Of a stretch of 64,000 nt of DNA, positions 13,255 to 23,833 are shown piece by piece. This DNA is from Amblyomma americanum (taxonomy: Eukaryota > Arthropoda > Arachnida > Ixodida > Ixodidae). The stretch spans positions 182,416,777 to 182,480,776 of the forward strand of contig NC_135497.1 of the NCBI RefSeq assembly GCF_052857255.1, given 5' to 3'. The notes below the pieces were generated by a model. It searched no databases. It had not been told where the DNA came from and worked only from the letters and a program-made list of their open reading frames with translations. The position numbers were made by a program, and so were the translations under genes. Numbering within the stretch: the first letter of the stretch is position 1; every line of letters begins with the position of its first letter.

Positions 13255-13500
13255 AGAGAGAGAAAACTTTTATTGTAATTCGGGAAGGTTGCTCGAGCAA
13301 CTTGGGTGGCACCCCTAGTCCAAGTCACCGCTGGCTTTCGCTGACTGACGGACTTGCTGAACAACTTTAGTTGCTGATCCAGGGCCTCGATGGTCAGGGC
13401 CACCTCCCATTGCTCATATGTCGCATTGGACACAGCTAAGTGTTTTGGTTTCTGCAACAAAAGGCGGCTTGCTTCCCCCATGCCATTGCCGCCCTGAATG
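13255..13500 (-). mobile_element. I-clade LINE 3' terminal fragment
   Basis: Minus-strand frame ending near 13300 contains YEQWEVALTIEALDQQ, which aligns with AEQWESLLTSSVLAVQ in the better preserved LINE at 52344-53615. Next comes the A-rich end AAAGTTTTCTCTCTCTC as read on the minus strand. Only the extreme C-terminal part and 3' UTR survive. A short GA microsatellite borders it. Confidence 0.6.
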
Positions 13501-14600
13501 AGCCCTACCGCAGGTATGATGGGAAGTCATCTGCGCCAGTTCTGCCGGGCCCATGAATAACCGTAGCTACCTGGTTAATGCGGACGCGTTTTCGAAGCGA
13601 ATGAAAGCGACATGCGCCGACGCAGTCGACATAGGTGGTAGTGGATGTGGTCAGCTCGCTTTTCGTTACCTCTATAATACGTGTCAGACAACGGAATTAG
13701 TTTCATGTCTGCCGAGATACTGCAGTTAAGCATCTTGAACAGAATCAAGCACGTAACATCTGCACCGCATTGTTGAGCAATGCAGCAACAAGCTTAACGC
13801 GCGGCGGTGGAGACGACAGCGCTGAAGGAACTGACAGAGAGGGCAGTATTTTGTCCTGGCTATGGCCGTTTATACTTTCAAAAAGGAGATAGTAGTAGAT
13901 AAGTGGGCAAATTTTTGCTCAAGTGTCATAGCGTCTATGAAGATTTTCATAAGTCACTGCACGCGGCTTCCTGCTCTGCTGATTAAAAAACAAGAAAATA
14001 AAAATGCAGTGCACTCCTACCGATTTTCCACAGGAGCTTTATTATTCTATCTACACTATCGTCTTCTGCGTCTACTACTTCATCTTCCAGTATTTGCAAA
14101 CCTGCAACAGAACACTCAACAAAAAGCATGGCAGCTCAAGTGTCGCTCGTTATTGGTTCCGTAACATCGATCAGACTGATTTAACACCTCTTCTGAAAAT
14201 GACAAAATGAAGTTCCTTTTTGAGAACTTGTTCGGCACTTGCCATCTTCCTTTATTAATGATCTATTACGCGACCAACCAGAACCACGGTTATCTGCAAA
14301 AATGAAGAGTCTGGCTGAAACCCGTGCGTTTTTCTGCGGACTTGATAACTGCGAGAAGGAATCCAAGAAACAATTTCTACATTTAAAAAACAGATGCCAT
14401 TGTAGACCTTAAACTACCAGGCGACCATTCGAGATGCTGCGTACTTTGGCGTTAGCTGTATACTGCAATGACAGGACGGCACCTAAGCTTTGAAGTGATA
14501 GTTTATGTGAGGCGACTCGTACGATAGTTGAAAGAGCAGCCAATTTTTATTGGTATGGTTCGCATTTAGGAGAAGGGAAGAACGGACAAGACTAGCGTTT
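13501..14600. other. Unassigned stretch
   Basis: No gene, RNA or repeat recognised in this interval; the open frames look random. Confidence 0.4.
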
Positions 14601-14627
14601 TTATACATCAGTTCTAATTGTGAGGTA

Positions 14628-15410
14628 ACTGTGGAATATTGTAAGACTCTGTTGTAAACATATTGATGGGAACAGTATAATCTTCCCATGCGTAACAAGA
14701 CCTTGCTTTTAAAGTTCGTCCTGCGCTCGCACTGTGTGAGGACTCCATAGAAAAACAACAGGAGGCGTTTTTGACATTAAGTATCAGAAAACTACAATCG
14801 CCCCGAGGGGCAATCTGCGGATATATTACGCGATATCGTATACAGCTCGTTCGGTCGAAAAGCCGTCGGCGTAGTAGTAGTCGGCACAGCGTGTCGGAAA
14901 TAATCGGGGGCTGCGTAAAAAAACATCTTATCATGGTAATTTGAGGTTTTTAGTGATTGATGATTGATTGGTGTGTGATAGGCGATGGCGAGTTAATGAA
15001 ATCATTGTAATTTGTTGATTAATTAAGGAAATATGAAAATGGCAAAATTGGAAAAAGGCGGTTCGAAGGTATCAATATGGTCAGAATGAAAAGCCAATGC
15101 TTGATGATGCTAATTAAGAAAATTTAGAGTGTGTAATTGATCAATTGTTAATTTAAACCATCGAAAAAAAAACGAAAAATGCGTTCAAAGGTGCTTCCTA
15201 CGGGCAAGGCGTCGCACCGAACGGGTGATGGCGTTCCGTGGACTCCCTAGCAGTGCTGCGACACGCTGTCGCGTTGCACTCGTAAAGGCGAAGCTCAAGG
15301 GTCTTCCAATTTTTGACTGTATGGTGCAATCTTTACGACACGTGAAAAATTGCGTTCATAAATAACTTTCCGTTGCAAAAATATAATTTTATAAATTTCT
15401 GGGTATGAGT
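14628..15410. repeat. Third copy of the ~300-bp repeat, split by a ~470-bp segment
   Basis: The left half (about 14628-14830) matches the 10-kb units through AATATTGTAAGACTCTGTTG, CATGCGTAACAAGACCTTG, CTCCATAGAAAAACAACAGG and AATCTGCGGATATATT. The expected right half (AATTGCGTTCATAAA, TTCCGTTGCAAAAA, ATAAATTTCTGGGTATG) appears only at 15301-15410. The intervening ~470 bp is AT-rich, with TGATTGATTG and TTAATTAAGG motifs, and ends in a GC-rich part with GTCGCACCG. I infer insertion into an existing repeat, without a clear target duplication. Confidence 0.5.
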
Positions 15411-16640
15411 CACTTGTGCCTCAAAATTAGCAAACATTCAAGGATGTTACATCAGTGATATGCAAGAATGAAGAGGATGCTTCGAAAGAATGTAGATGAC
15501 CGGGTAATTCAGGAATAAGCTAAAACAATCAGTTTATGTAATCTTAGATGAGTTAGCCATGCTGAGCATGCATTCTCTGGTTTTTGTGCATGGCTAAAGC
15601 GTTAAAACGCCAGAGCTTTACAGGCATGGTCCCACGTAAGAAACAGAGCATTGCTGTCTCAGTGCTGGTTCAGTGTTCACGTAAATCTTCTGAGAAGCGC
15701 CCTTTGTTATATAACAGCCGACATACTGGTACGAATCGTTAGAAGTTATCTGCGTACTGTTAACCATGCGTGGAAGAGAGAAAAAAAAAGAGTGCGAAAG
15801 GAAAGGCGGGGAGGCTAACCGGGCCCACACGAGGAAGACAATTCACTTCAAAACGTCACCACGGAGCCATTTTCGGTCTTGATGTAAAGTGTTTGAATAG
15901 AGAGGCTGGAAAATTGGTAAATCGAATTGGCAAAAGACTCGGCAGCAATTGAAAGCTGTGAAGCTTGCGTGCTTCTGTGGCACATTGGTCTCGAGCAGAA
16001 ATAATGCATATTACCTCTCCTTGCCCCATGTCGTGGCAGCCATCCAAGTTGGACGCATTGAAAGCCGCACTTTCCACTGCCGAAGCGTGTGATCGCATTA
16101 TCTTGAATGGGATCCAGAGTAAGAAACCACATTATTTGTGTTTGCCTCATCGTTTCTCTGGTGTAATAAGCCCAGAACCTGTACAATAGAACTCTTCTGG
16201 GTGCAGTGTAAGAATTCAGGAGGTAGGGGGCAAGGCTTCTTTCAAGGAAGCAATTAGCATTTTGACATTTATACCCTTATGGATCATTCGCAAATCTCCC
16301 TGTTTGTCGGAAGATCTTCATTCGATTCGGTTTTTTTTTTTCTATTCCGTAATATCGCAATTTATTTAGGTCACTTTTGAATAAATTATTACCAGAAATT
16401 GTTGTTCGTGAATAACCTTATATATTTTTAATTATTTTCTATAACAAGCTCTTGTAACTGGAAAGCACTTATTTGATCACCACTAGACTTGGGACTGTAG
16501 GCTCAGACCTTGGGGTTGCACTGGCGCAAAAACATTGTTGTTCCGTTAGAGTTACATTCCGACTTCACATGCATGCATGTCTCGTGTCCGTTTCTAGATG
16601 CACTTGGCAGCGCCTACTTGCAGGCTGGAGAAAATGGGGC
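15411..16640. other. Unassigned stretch
   Basis: No gene recognised; AT-rich around 16300-16450. Overlapping frames at 15848-16186 on both strands show no domain signature. Confidence 0.4.
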
Positions 16641-16645
16641 AGAGG

Positions 16646-18480
16646 TTTTTTTTTATTATTATTCGAGAAGTGTGCCATGAGGCATAAGTTGAAAAAGGAA
16701 GGGGGGGGGGGGGGGAGGAATGCATGGGATTGAAAGTTAAAAGAAGGAGTGAAGAACCGCTGCGCTGAGGTAGTCGCACAGGTTGCTAATGAAACGGTTG
16801 TCCATAGTCCACTTCACGTAGTCACTTTCGCGGTTCCACCGCAGGCCCACCTCCCTGAGGAGCCGTTTTCTGATAGCAGCCGTCGCTGGGCACGTCCACA
16901 ACAAGTGCCGCACATCACAAATGTCCGGTGCAGCGCTACAGTGAGGGCACCTGTCAGGTGCTGGCAGATCTTTGGCACGCCACCGATGACGGACAGATGG
17001 TGTCAGAGCCGCCCCTGCCCGAATCCGGCGCACGGATACCTCCTCCTGCCGAGTAAGACTACGGGGGAGAGGGTGCGAGCACGGAGGAATTAGAGCGCGT
17101 GTTCGCTGGCGCAGAACTTCGGAATCGGAAACATGGGACAGGAACGGATCTGGGGGAAGAGGGGAAGGTGGCGGATCGTCTAATGTATGAAGATGAGTCA
17201 TAGCATCCGCTTGAATGTTGTGTGGATCCTGGGCATGGCCGCGAATCCAGTGTATGCGCACAGGACATGGATATTTTGCGCAGAGCACATGAATTGATTG
17301 TGAAATCTGGAACGTTCGTCGAACAGCCTTAAGCTGTTTAAGGGCGGTGCGGGAGTCGGTGTAAATATGAACTGTATTGAATGTCGGAACGAGCGGAAGG
17401 GAAGCAATGGCATTGTAAATTGCTTGAAGTTCCAATGCCAGGGGAGTGCACGTATCCGCAGTATACGTCGCGCGAGAGTTGAGATGCGGATGAGATGGAC
17501 TATACACAGCAGTAACAACCCGCTCTGCAGAATGTGATGCATCCGTGTATAATATGCACCCTTCAGGCAGATACGCTGCTGATACCGACGGGGAAACAGT
17601 GGGGCGATTGTCAGTGAGCTGGCAGTATGACCACCGTGGAAGTGTCTTTAAACGATGAAGTTTGAGAGACTGTTTTCGAGCTCTATTTGCCACCCGTTGG
17701 TCGATGATTTCACTGAGTGTATTAAGTTGTGCGAACTCCTGTGGCACAGGTATGGGTGTTAAACGAGGCAGATATGTTATGACGCGCATAGCCTCACGAT
17801 TGATAGTTTCAAGGAGTCCCACTGTCTGCGGGTGAGACGTTGAAATTGTGCCTGATATACTATCCGTGGCTGAAGGATAGAGCGCACAAGCTGGCGGGCC
17901 GTATGAGCACGTGCGCCACCAGAGCGCATAGCTATGCGACGAATCAGACCTAGAGTAGCGTGAGCCGATTTACGGGTGGCTGTCAGCCACGGGGTGCCAG
18001 TCCCAGATGTATGGAGGAGAAGACCAAGAATACGAACAGTTTCTACCTGAGGAATCAGAGAATTATGTACCGTAAAATTTAAAGGGGGAGCTTTCCGTAA
18101 GGCGGCTTTATTTCCAATTCGAATGAAACATGATTTAGTAGGAGAGAGTGTTAGACCCAAAGGTGGGAGGCGAGATGTCAATACATCCAGCGCGTGTTGA
18201 AGGACCGACTGATGAATAGACGCATCTGGATGACAGCACCACAAGGTGATATCATCGGCATACGCAAGCACGCGGATAGAAGGGATGGTCTCTAGGGCTC
18301 GAACCAGAGGAATTAAAGCCACATTAAATAATGTGGGGGCGAGAACAGAGCCCTGCGGCACTCCTCTATTGGAAGTGAAGTTACCAAAGGGCTTTCCGTG
18401 GACACGCACGCTGAAGGTTCGATTTGCTAAAGGCGGACTGTCGGGGTAGTCACGGCTAACAGGTGGTCGGCACCTGATTG
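16646..18480 (-). mobile_element. I-clade LINE, RT plus RNase H, 5'-truncated, one frameshift
   Basis: Minus-strand ORF2 part. The upstream frame (18409 to 17777) has the RT blocks GVPQGSVLAPTLFN and the catalytic AYADDITLW. After a one-base frame change near 17800-17815 the second frame (17822 to 16737) carries RNase H with the expected acidic residues (ILYTDAS, LALELQA, IYTDSRTAL, then IRGHAQDPHNIQAD) and a C-terminal CPHC..H..W.C zinc-like motif. RT plus RNase H without an LTR is typical of the I group. The 3' end is a short hairpin and TAATAATAA-type tail near 16650-16690. An Arg/Glu-rich frame at 18427-18717 may be a leftover of its 5' part joined by internal deletion. The frameshift and truncation make it inactive. 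Confidence 0.85.
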
Positions 18481-18888
18481 TGGGCCAGTGCTTACCCTAG
18501 GTGATTCCTTTGATGATTGCTCCCGAGTTATTAGAATTCTTCGAGAGGATTGAGAACGACGCTGTTCCCGGCGCTGGGTGAGTTCGTCTAGTCGGCGGCG
18601 AGCCTCCGCGATTGCATTGTCTAAAGCTGTGTTCTTCATCTGTGGTATCCACATGTGATGGATGCACTGGACGTGTTGGCGTACCATTTGATCCGGGAAG
18701 ATAAGCCGCTTGTGCATATGTACGCTGGTGGGGAGACGTATGGTGGCAGGGGTTTAATGTACTTAACCGGGTAGACGTGCGAAAGCGCGTGTTCATTCTT
18801 CGCCTCTTCTTTCTGGCATCTGCAACCGCGTCTCTCGCTCTTCATCTTCACACCCTCTGTCCACTCGGCGGCAGCTGGCGAGACGCCC

Positions 18889-19010
18889 TCCTCCCATTGG
18901 CGACAGCTTTCGCGACGCTCCTCCGAACTTACCCGGGCTTCCTCCCATTGGCTGCAGCTTGCGCAATGCTGCTCCGAACTGACCCGAGCTCACCCGAGTT
19001 ACTCCGAGGC
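18889..19010. repeat. Two-copy 61-bp tandem repeat with inverted CCAAT boxes
   Basis: CCTCCTCCCATTGGC recurs after 61 bp as TTCCTCCCATTGGCT, followed in each copy by CAGCTT, GCGC or GCGA, CTCCGAACT and ACCCGRG. Each unit holds one ATTGG, an inverted CCAAT box. It may be part of a promoter or a repeat-borne regulatory segment; no adjacent gene is recognised. Confidence 0.5.
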
Positions 19011-21125
19011 TTCACATAAAGTTCTTGGTTAGGTTCGCTGAGTAGTGCTTTCGCACTGAAACACACTGAACTTCAGACATATTGCACTGCACAAATAACA
19101 CTTCTTTTATTTCTGTGAACAAAACGCGCACTTTATACAGAGGGTAGCGGAAATATTAAATACCAAATCACAGACCAGATGACACACGTGCACGCTTGAA
19201 ACTACGTTTCGAGTGCCAAGGAGTTAGTGCGACGCTGAGCGCTCGATCGCTCGTCACAAACACACGCGTACGCGCACAGCACAAGGACGACCGCAGCTGA
19301 TGTGTTAACCTATTCGAGACACATAACTTCCACCATAACGGCGTTATGGCACTGCGAGCAACGCCCGCTCGCAGACACACAAAAGCATCACTCGGCGTCT
19401 GAGAGCAGAATGAAGTACGCCGGAAAGCAAGGTGGGAATAATACATGAACATATATACACAGGCTTCGCTTGCGAGGCTTGCACGCACAGTGAAGCGGTG
19501 CAGGGCATTAAGGACCTGCGCATTTTATATGGCGGTTTTAATTAGCTCCGCGACGATAGGTACTGAAAATGACCTGATTTTGCATTTTTCAAGGAGCCAA
19601 GTAGGTCGGGAACCTAAATTTCCCGGCTTGCACCGGGCCTGAGGTGCTAGTGGAGCGGAACAGTATACTCATCTGAAGCAGTTCCCTAACCGGCAGGAAA
19701 ACCGGCGGGCGCGCTTCTTGAGAAAGTAATCAATGTTTTTCTTCCCGCTCAGAAAACGGGGGCAGCACTTCCCGATTGATTCTGGTTGCTCGGCAGTAAG
19801 GCTCAGGCCTAAGGCCGCGAGACTTCGTAGTTTTTTTTTTTTCTTCTATAGCTGCACTACGCTACAAAAAAATAAAAATAAATTCAGCAAGAAATTAACA
19901 AAACACTACGCGCGCGGAGTGATTAAGCTGGCGAAAACAAGTGCGGCTAGACCTGCTGCAAGCGAAGCACTAACAAATAAAGGACGCGGGAAGCAGTGGC
20001 GCGTCGAACCTCATGCCTCGACGCAAACACTTGCCTGGTTATTCACAAGCAAACTATGAGAAATTTACAAGCAGAAGCAAACATTGCAGAGAGTTGCCTA
20101 TACACATGTACACAATGAATATCGCTGCTGTGAAAGCCGGTGATGTCGCCACTGGGCAGACATCACGGTCGCTGCGACTTCGCCGAATTTCTGAGCACAG
20201 AAGGATGGGATCTGAAGGGCTGAATGTGCTCGCATCCCCATTGCTTTTGAAGACGAACAAAACGTATTTACAGCTCGTGTACTCTCTAATGAAATAAAAA
20301 AGGTAAGCGGGGCAAACGTGGAGCCGCGTACAGTTTCCTAATGTGGAGTCAAGTGGGAAAGGGAGTGCCGACGAAATCTTGCAATATTGATTTCAAGATA
20401 ATTTGGCTGGTACCAGGCGGCAGTGAAAAAACATCGAAGTATTGAACGCCTCAACTGCCCCATTCAACTAATTTAAGACACTTCTCAAATTAACTTGGGG
20501 TACATTATAAAATTAAGTGGTGCCAGCCTTTGCTTTCATTCAAAATAGAAAATGGCGGTTATGGAAGAGCAGCTTGAATGTTTGGGAGGCACTGTTGATA
20601 TCTGTTGAGCGAGCACCACCTCTACCAACTGTTGGCAATTAGCACACGGGCTAGGTTTAGCGCCAGTGCGCAGCACTCCACAATGGGCCAAACCGAAAGC
20701 TTTCCCCCGCATACTTTGTTAAAAGCTGTCTCCTTGCTGGCTGCATCGCCCTTCATATATATTTTTTGAATGGAAACAAGCTGTCGCACTTCGTATTGCT
20801 TCATGTTCGAATACAGTTATTTGATCAACACTCGCAGCGCCTAATTACCTAATCTTATTGCCAAATGAGGAGGTCACTAAATCCATATACCATGCGTGGT
20901 GGCTGACAATGCAAGCGAATGAAAGAAAAATATACAGGTTAACCTGCCGCAGTTTCTTATTCTCTTTAACATCGCTCACAAGAGCACCTTGCATTTACAC
21001 GGTGTTGAGTCGATTGTGGGGCAATGCACGTAAATGAGTAGTTTTGTAGAAATTAAAAACAAGGAGGTTTGATCTCAGCAAGGTAAGCGCTGAAGTGGAA
21101 ATTTTCTGGTCGATATGTTTTTTGA
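19011..21125. other. Unassigned stretch
   Basis: No gene recognised. There are A- and T-runs near 19830-19890 and many short random frames. I see no RT, transposase or tRNA signature. Confidence 0.4.
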
Positions 21126-21440
21126 TTGGCTTGCTTCAGGCACTTCCCTATTATGGTCGTATCGTTGAGAAAACATGTGGCCGCAACACTGCACGCAGCC
21201 GCACTGGTCGTCCGGGACAAGCCGATCCACCAGGTGGGCGTCGTGCTCGCTTGCGTTACCACCGTGGGTGGCACTTTGTTTACTCCAGGCGCTCGGGCTT
21301 CGCTGGTAACTGCGGATGACAGCTGGAAAAGGTTGGGACGAAGGAAACGGCGTCAGATGTCTGTGGTGCTTTTTTTTAATTGGCCACCGACGTCTCAACG
21401 GGCCAACCGGCGACGGGGTTGGATCCTACTCAAGCGATGA
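21126..21440 (+). other. ORF of unknown nature, possibly exon-like
   Basis: Plus-strand frame with a GC-biased third codon position over roughly 21146-21330 (peptide includes HVAATLHAAALVVRDK and GVVLACVTTVGG, mildly hydrophobic). It is preceded by a plausible splice acceptor (GCTTGCTTCAG near 21139). No domain is recognised and no partner exon was found. It may equally be a fragment of a mobile element or chance. Confidence 0.2.
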
Positions 21441-23271
21441 TGCACAGTCCCACAGGAGTGGGACGAGCTAAAGCTGGACTAACGAAAGCAGTCGACGCAA
21501 GCTTTTGATGCTAGTTCTATATAAATGGGCGTCTGTGGTGATAGTAAGACTTAATAATCATCTTTATTTGAATTACTTTGATTCAGAAAGGGGCGAAACT
21601 TTCTAAAAGTCGACCAGAAGATTTATGGCGTCGTAAACGAACACCGAATAATGCATCAACGTACAAATAAACTAGCTTATTATGACATTTCCTTACGTGT
21701 TCGACCCCATGTGTGGAAAGAATGAAAATCTCGCGAGACTGCGGTCCCACGCACGCGTTGATAACGACTGCAGCTGCTGCCATCTAGCATTCAGGGCGAC
21801 ACGGGCTTGAGGCTGAAGCTTATGAGCGCGTAGCGTTGAAATATGCCTAGCACACAACAGATCATCTGAACATTGAGGTGCTTTTAATAATCCCGCCAGA
21901 ATTCTTTAACTTACTGGAAAACAGTCAGGAATTAACGAAGCTCTGACGTTGTTGTCAGGTTCGGTCCCGTGTCCACGGTGAACCACAAGGTTTGGAGAAA
22001 GCTGCGCGCCTTTCCATCAGATGAATCGAATAATAATTCATTCTTTGAAATTTGTTGTACTTCGCCTTGAAGAGATCAACTTTGCACCATGACGTGCAAC
22101 CCCCCTAGTCACAAAATGTGATCGAATGCCAGGAAAATATTCATCATTAAAATAATATTGTGTTGCATGCTTCCGCGCAAAGAAACGTTACTAGGCAACT
22201 ACAGAAGCTTAACGTTTCAGCAATGCTCGATTGCAAAATAGCTTTCTGGTGGTCACTGTACGCAACAAAACTACAAAGCGGGGCTTAAAAGGACAGTCGG
22301 CGATCACGACAAGTTCTGTGTTCTTGGGACGCGAAGCTTATTATGCGAGAATTTTGATTGACCATCGTAAAGAGTCAAATAACTTGGTGAGACACGGACG
22401 AGTATCGCATCAAAGAAATCGGTTTTATCCTCTCTGTGCCTGAACGTCAATATCATTGCAGCCTCAGAAACTTAAGACGGCTTTTTAAGTTTTACCAGAA
22501 CACATGCCGCTGAGATACCATATGAATCCGTCTAAATTGAAGTCCTGGTTTCACCTGTAGATACGAATTTCATTCTGTATGTAAAGAATTATGTAACTTT
22601 GCAGGCTTTGATTCTAAACAGAAAACATGTGCAGAATGGACAAAAGACTAAGGAAATAGATGTTGCATGTTGTTCAGGTTTGACTCGCATGGCAACGGAC
22701 GAATCGTATTCACCCTGCATAATGAGCGAAATAGTGATCAGATAGTGATCTCATAGGCTAACCTGAGCTCATGGAGAGAAAGCGTAAAGAAATGCTGAAA
22801 CGCTTATTTCAAGACAGTAGGCAGGCGTAAAAGCTTAGTCTGGTGCTTTCAAATATTTTTGTTGCAAAATATTTATGCACAGTACAGCTCCTGTTTTCCA
22901 ATAACGCTCTGACTGTCTTCTGCCTCATAGCTCCGAGGTAGGTCGTTTAACTCATTAGCCGCAGATACATAGAGCCGATAGTCCCTTTCGTACTGTCCTT
23001 CCACAGGTGCCATCAGGGGAGTTCACGAAAATTAGTTAAAAGTTGGCCGTTTCAGATCTTTTCCGGCTAAGGAAGCTAGCCGTACAGCCATATTTAAATC
23101 ATGATTCCCGTGTTGATCGCTTTTAGTCAAACATTATTAGAGTAACGTAGATGATGGTTGAAATGCTGTTTTACAAGTTGCCAAAAGGTTGATTTTGCAT
23201 ATAAAAGGCCGTATATAACTGAACCTAGAGAGATCACATGTCTTTAAGCTGCAATGAACGCCATTTTTTGA
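21441..23271. other. Unassigned stretch
   Basis: No gene or repeat recognised up to the SINE target duplication at 23272. Confidence 0.4.
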
Positions 23272-23280
23272 TGCTTACAA

Positions 23281-23461
23281 AAAATGGTTTGGCTTATGGG
23301 GGTTTAATGTCCCAAAGCGACTCATGCCGTAGTGAAGGTCTCCGGAATAATTTCGACCACCTGGGGTTCTTTAACGTGCACTGACATCGCACAGCACACG
23401 GGCCTCTAGAATTTCGCCTCCATCGAAATTTGACCGCCGCTGCCGGAATAGAACCCGCGCC
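23281..23461 (-). mobile_element. tRNA-derived SINE, 5'-truncated, with 9-bp target duplication
   Basis: On the minus strand the body runs from the B-box region (GGTTC-like, GCGGGTTCTATTCC) through ATTTCGATGGAGGC, TCTAGAGGCCC, GTCAGTGCACGTTAAAGAACC and GGTGGTCGAAATTATTCCGG to CATAAGCC. TGCTTACAA occurs at 23272-23280 and again at 23462-23470, a clear target-site duplication. It belongs to the same family as the copies at 25052, 27290, 33165, 35675, 51556, 53726 and 58597. Confidence 0.85.
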
Positions 23462-23833
23462 TGCTTACAATAACTGGAAACCTAATAAAGCTTCAGTGTT
23501 ATTACAAAGATCCCAGCGACTTATAGGAGAAGCAAGTGTATGTTAATCAATCGCAACATGTAAAGGGCTGCTGCCAGTAATGCTGCTTGCTGAAAGCTTC
23601 ATCTTTCTGTAGTCTAAATGGTTCAATTCGATGCTGAGCGCTTTTCTTAACAGTGCATCATAGAGTGAGCCTAAATATAAAGTTAACCTCTTCAATTTTT
23701 GTTATGTGGATTTGGAACACAAGTGTGTGAACCAAGCTTTCCTTCGTTCCGGTTGTACAGTGCGTTACGCGAAGGTCAGGGAAGCGCTGTCATCGCAGTG
23801 CTTACTCGTCGGGGCCCCCTTGCCACTGTTGGT

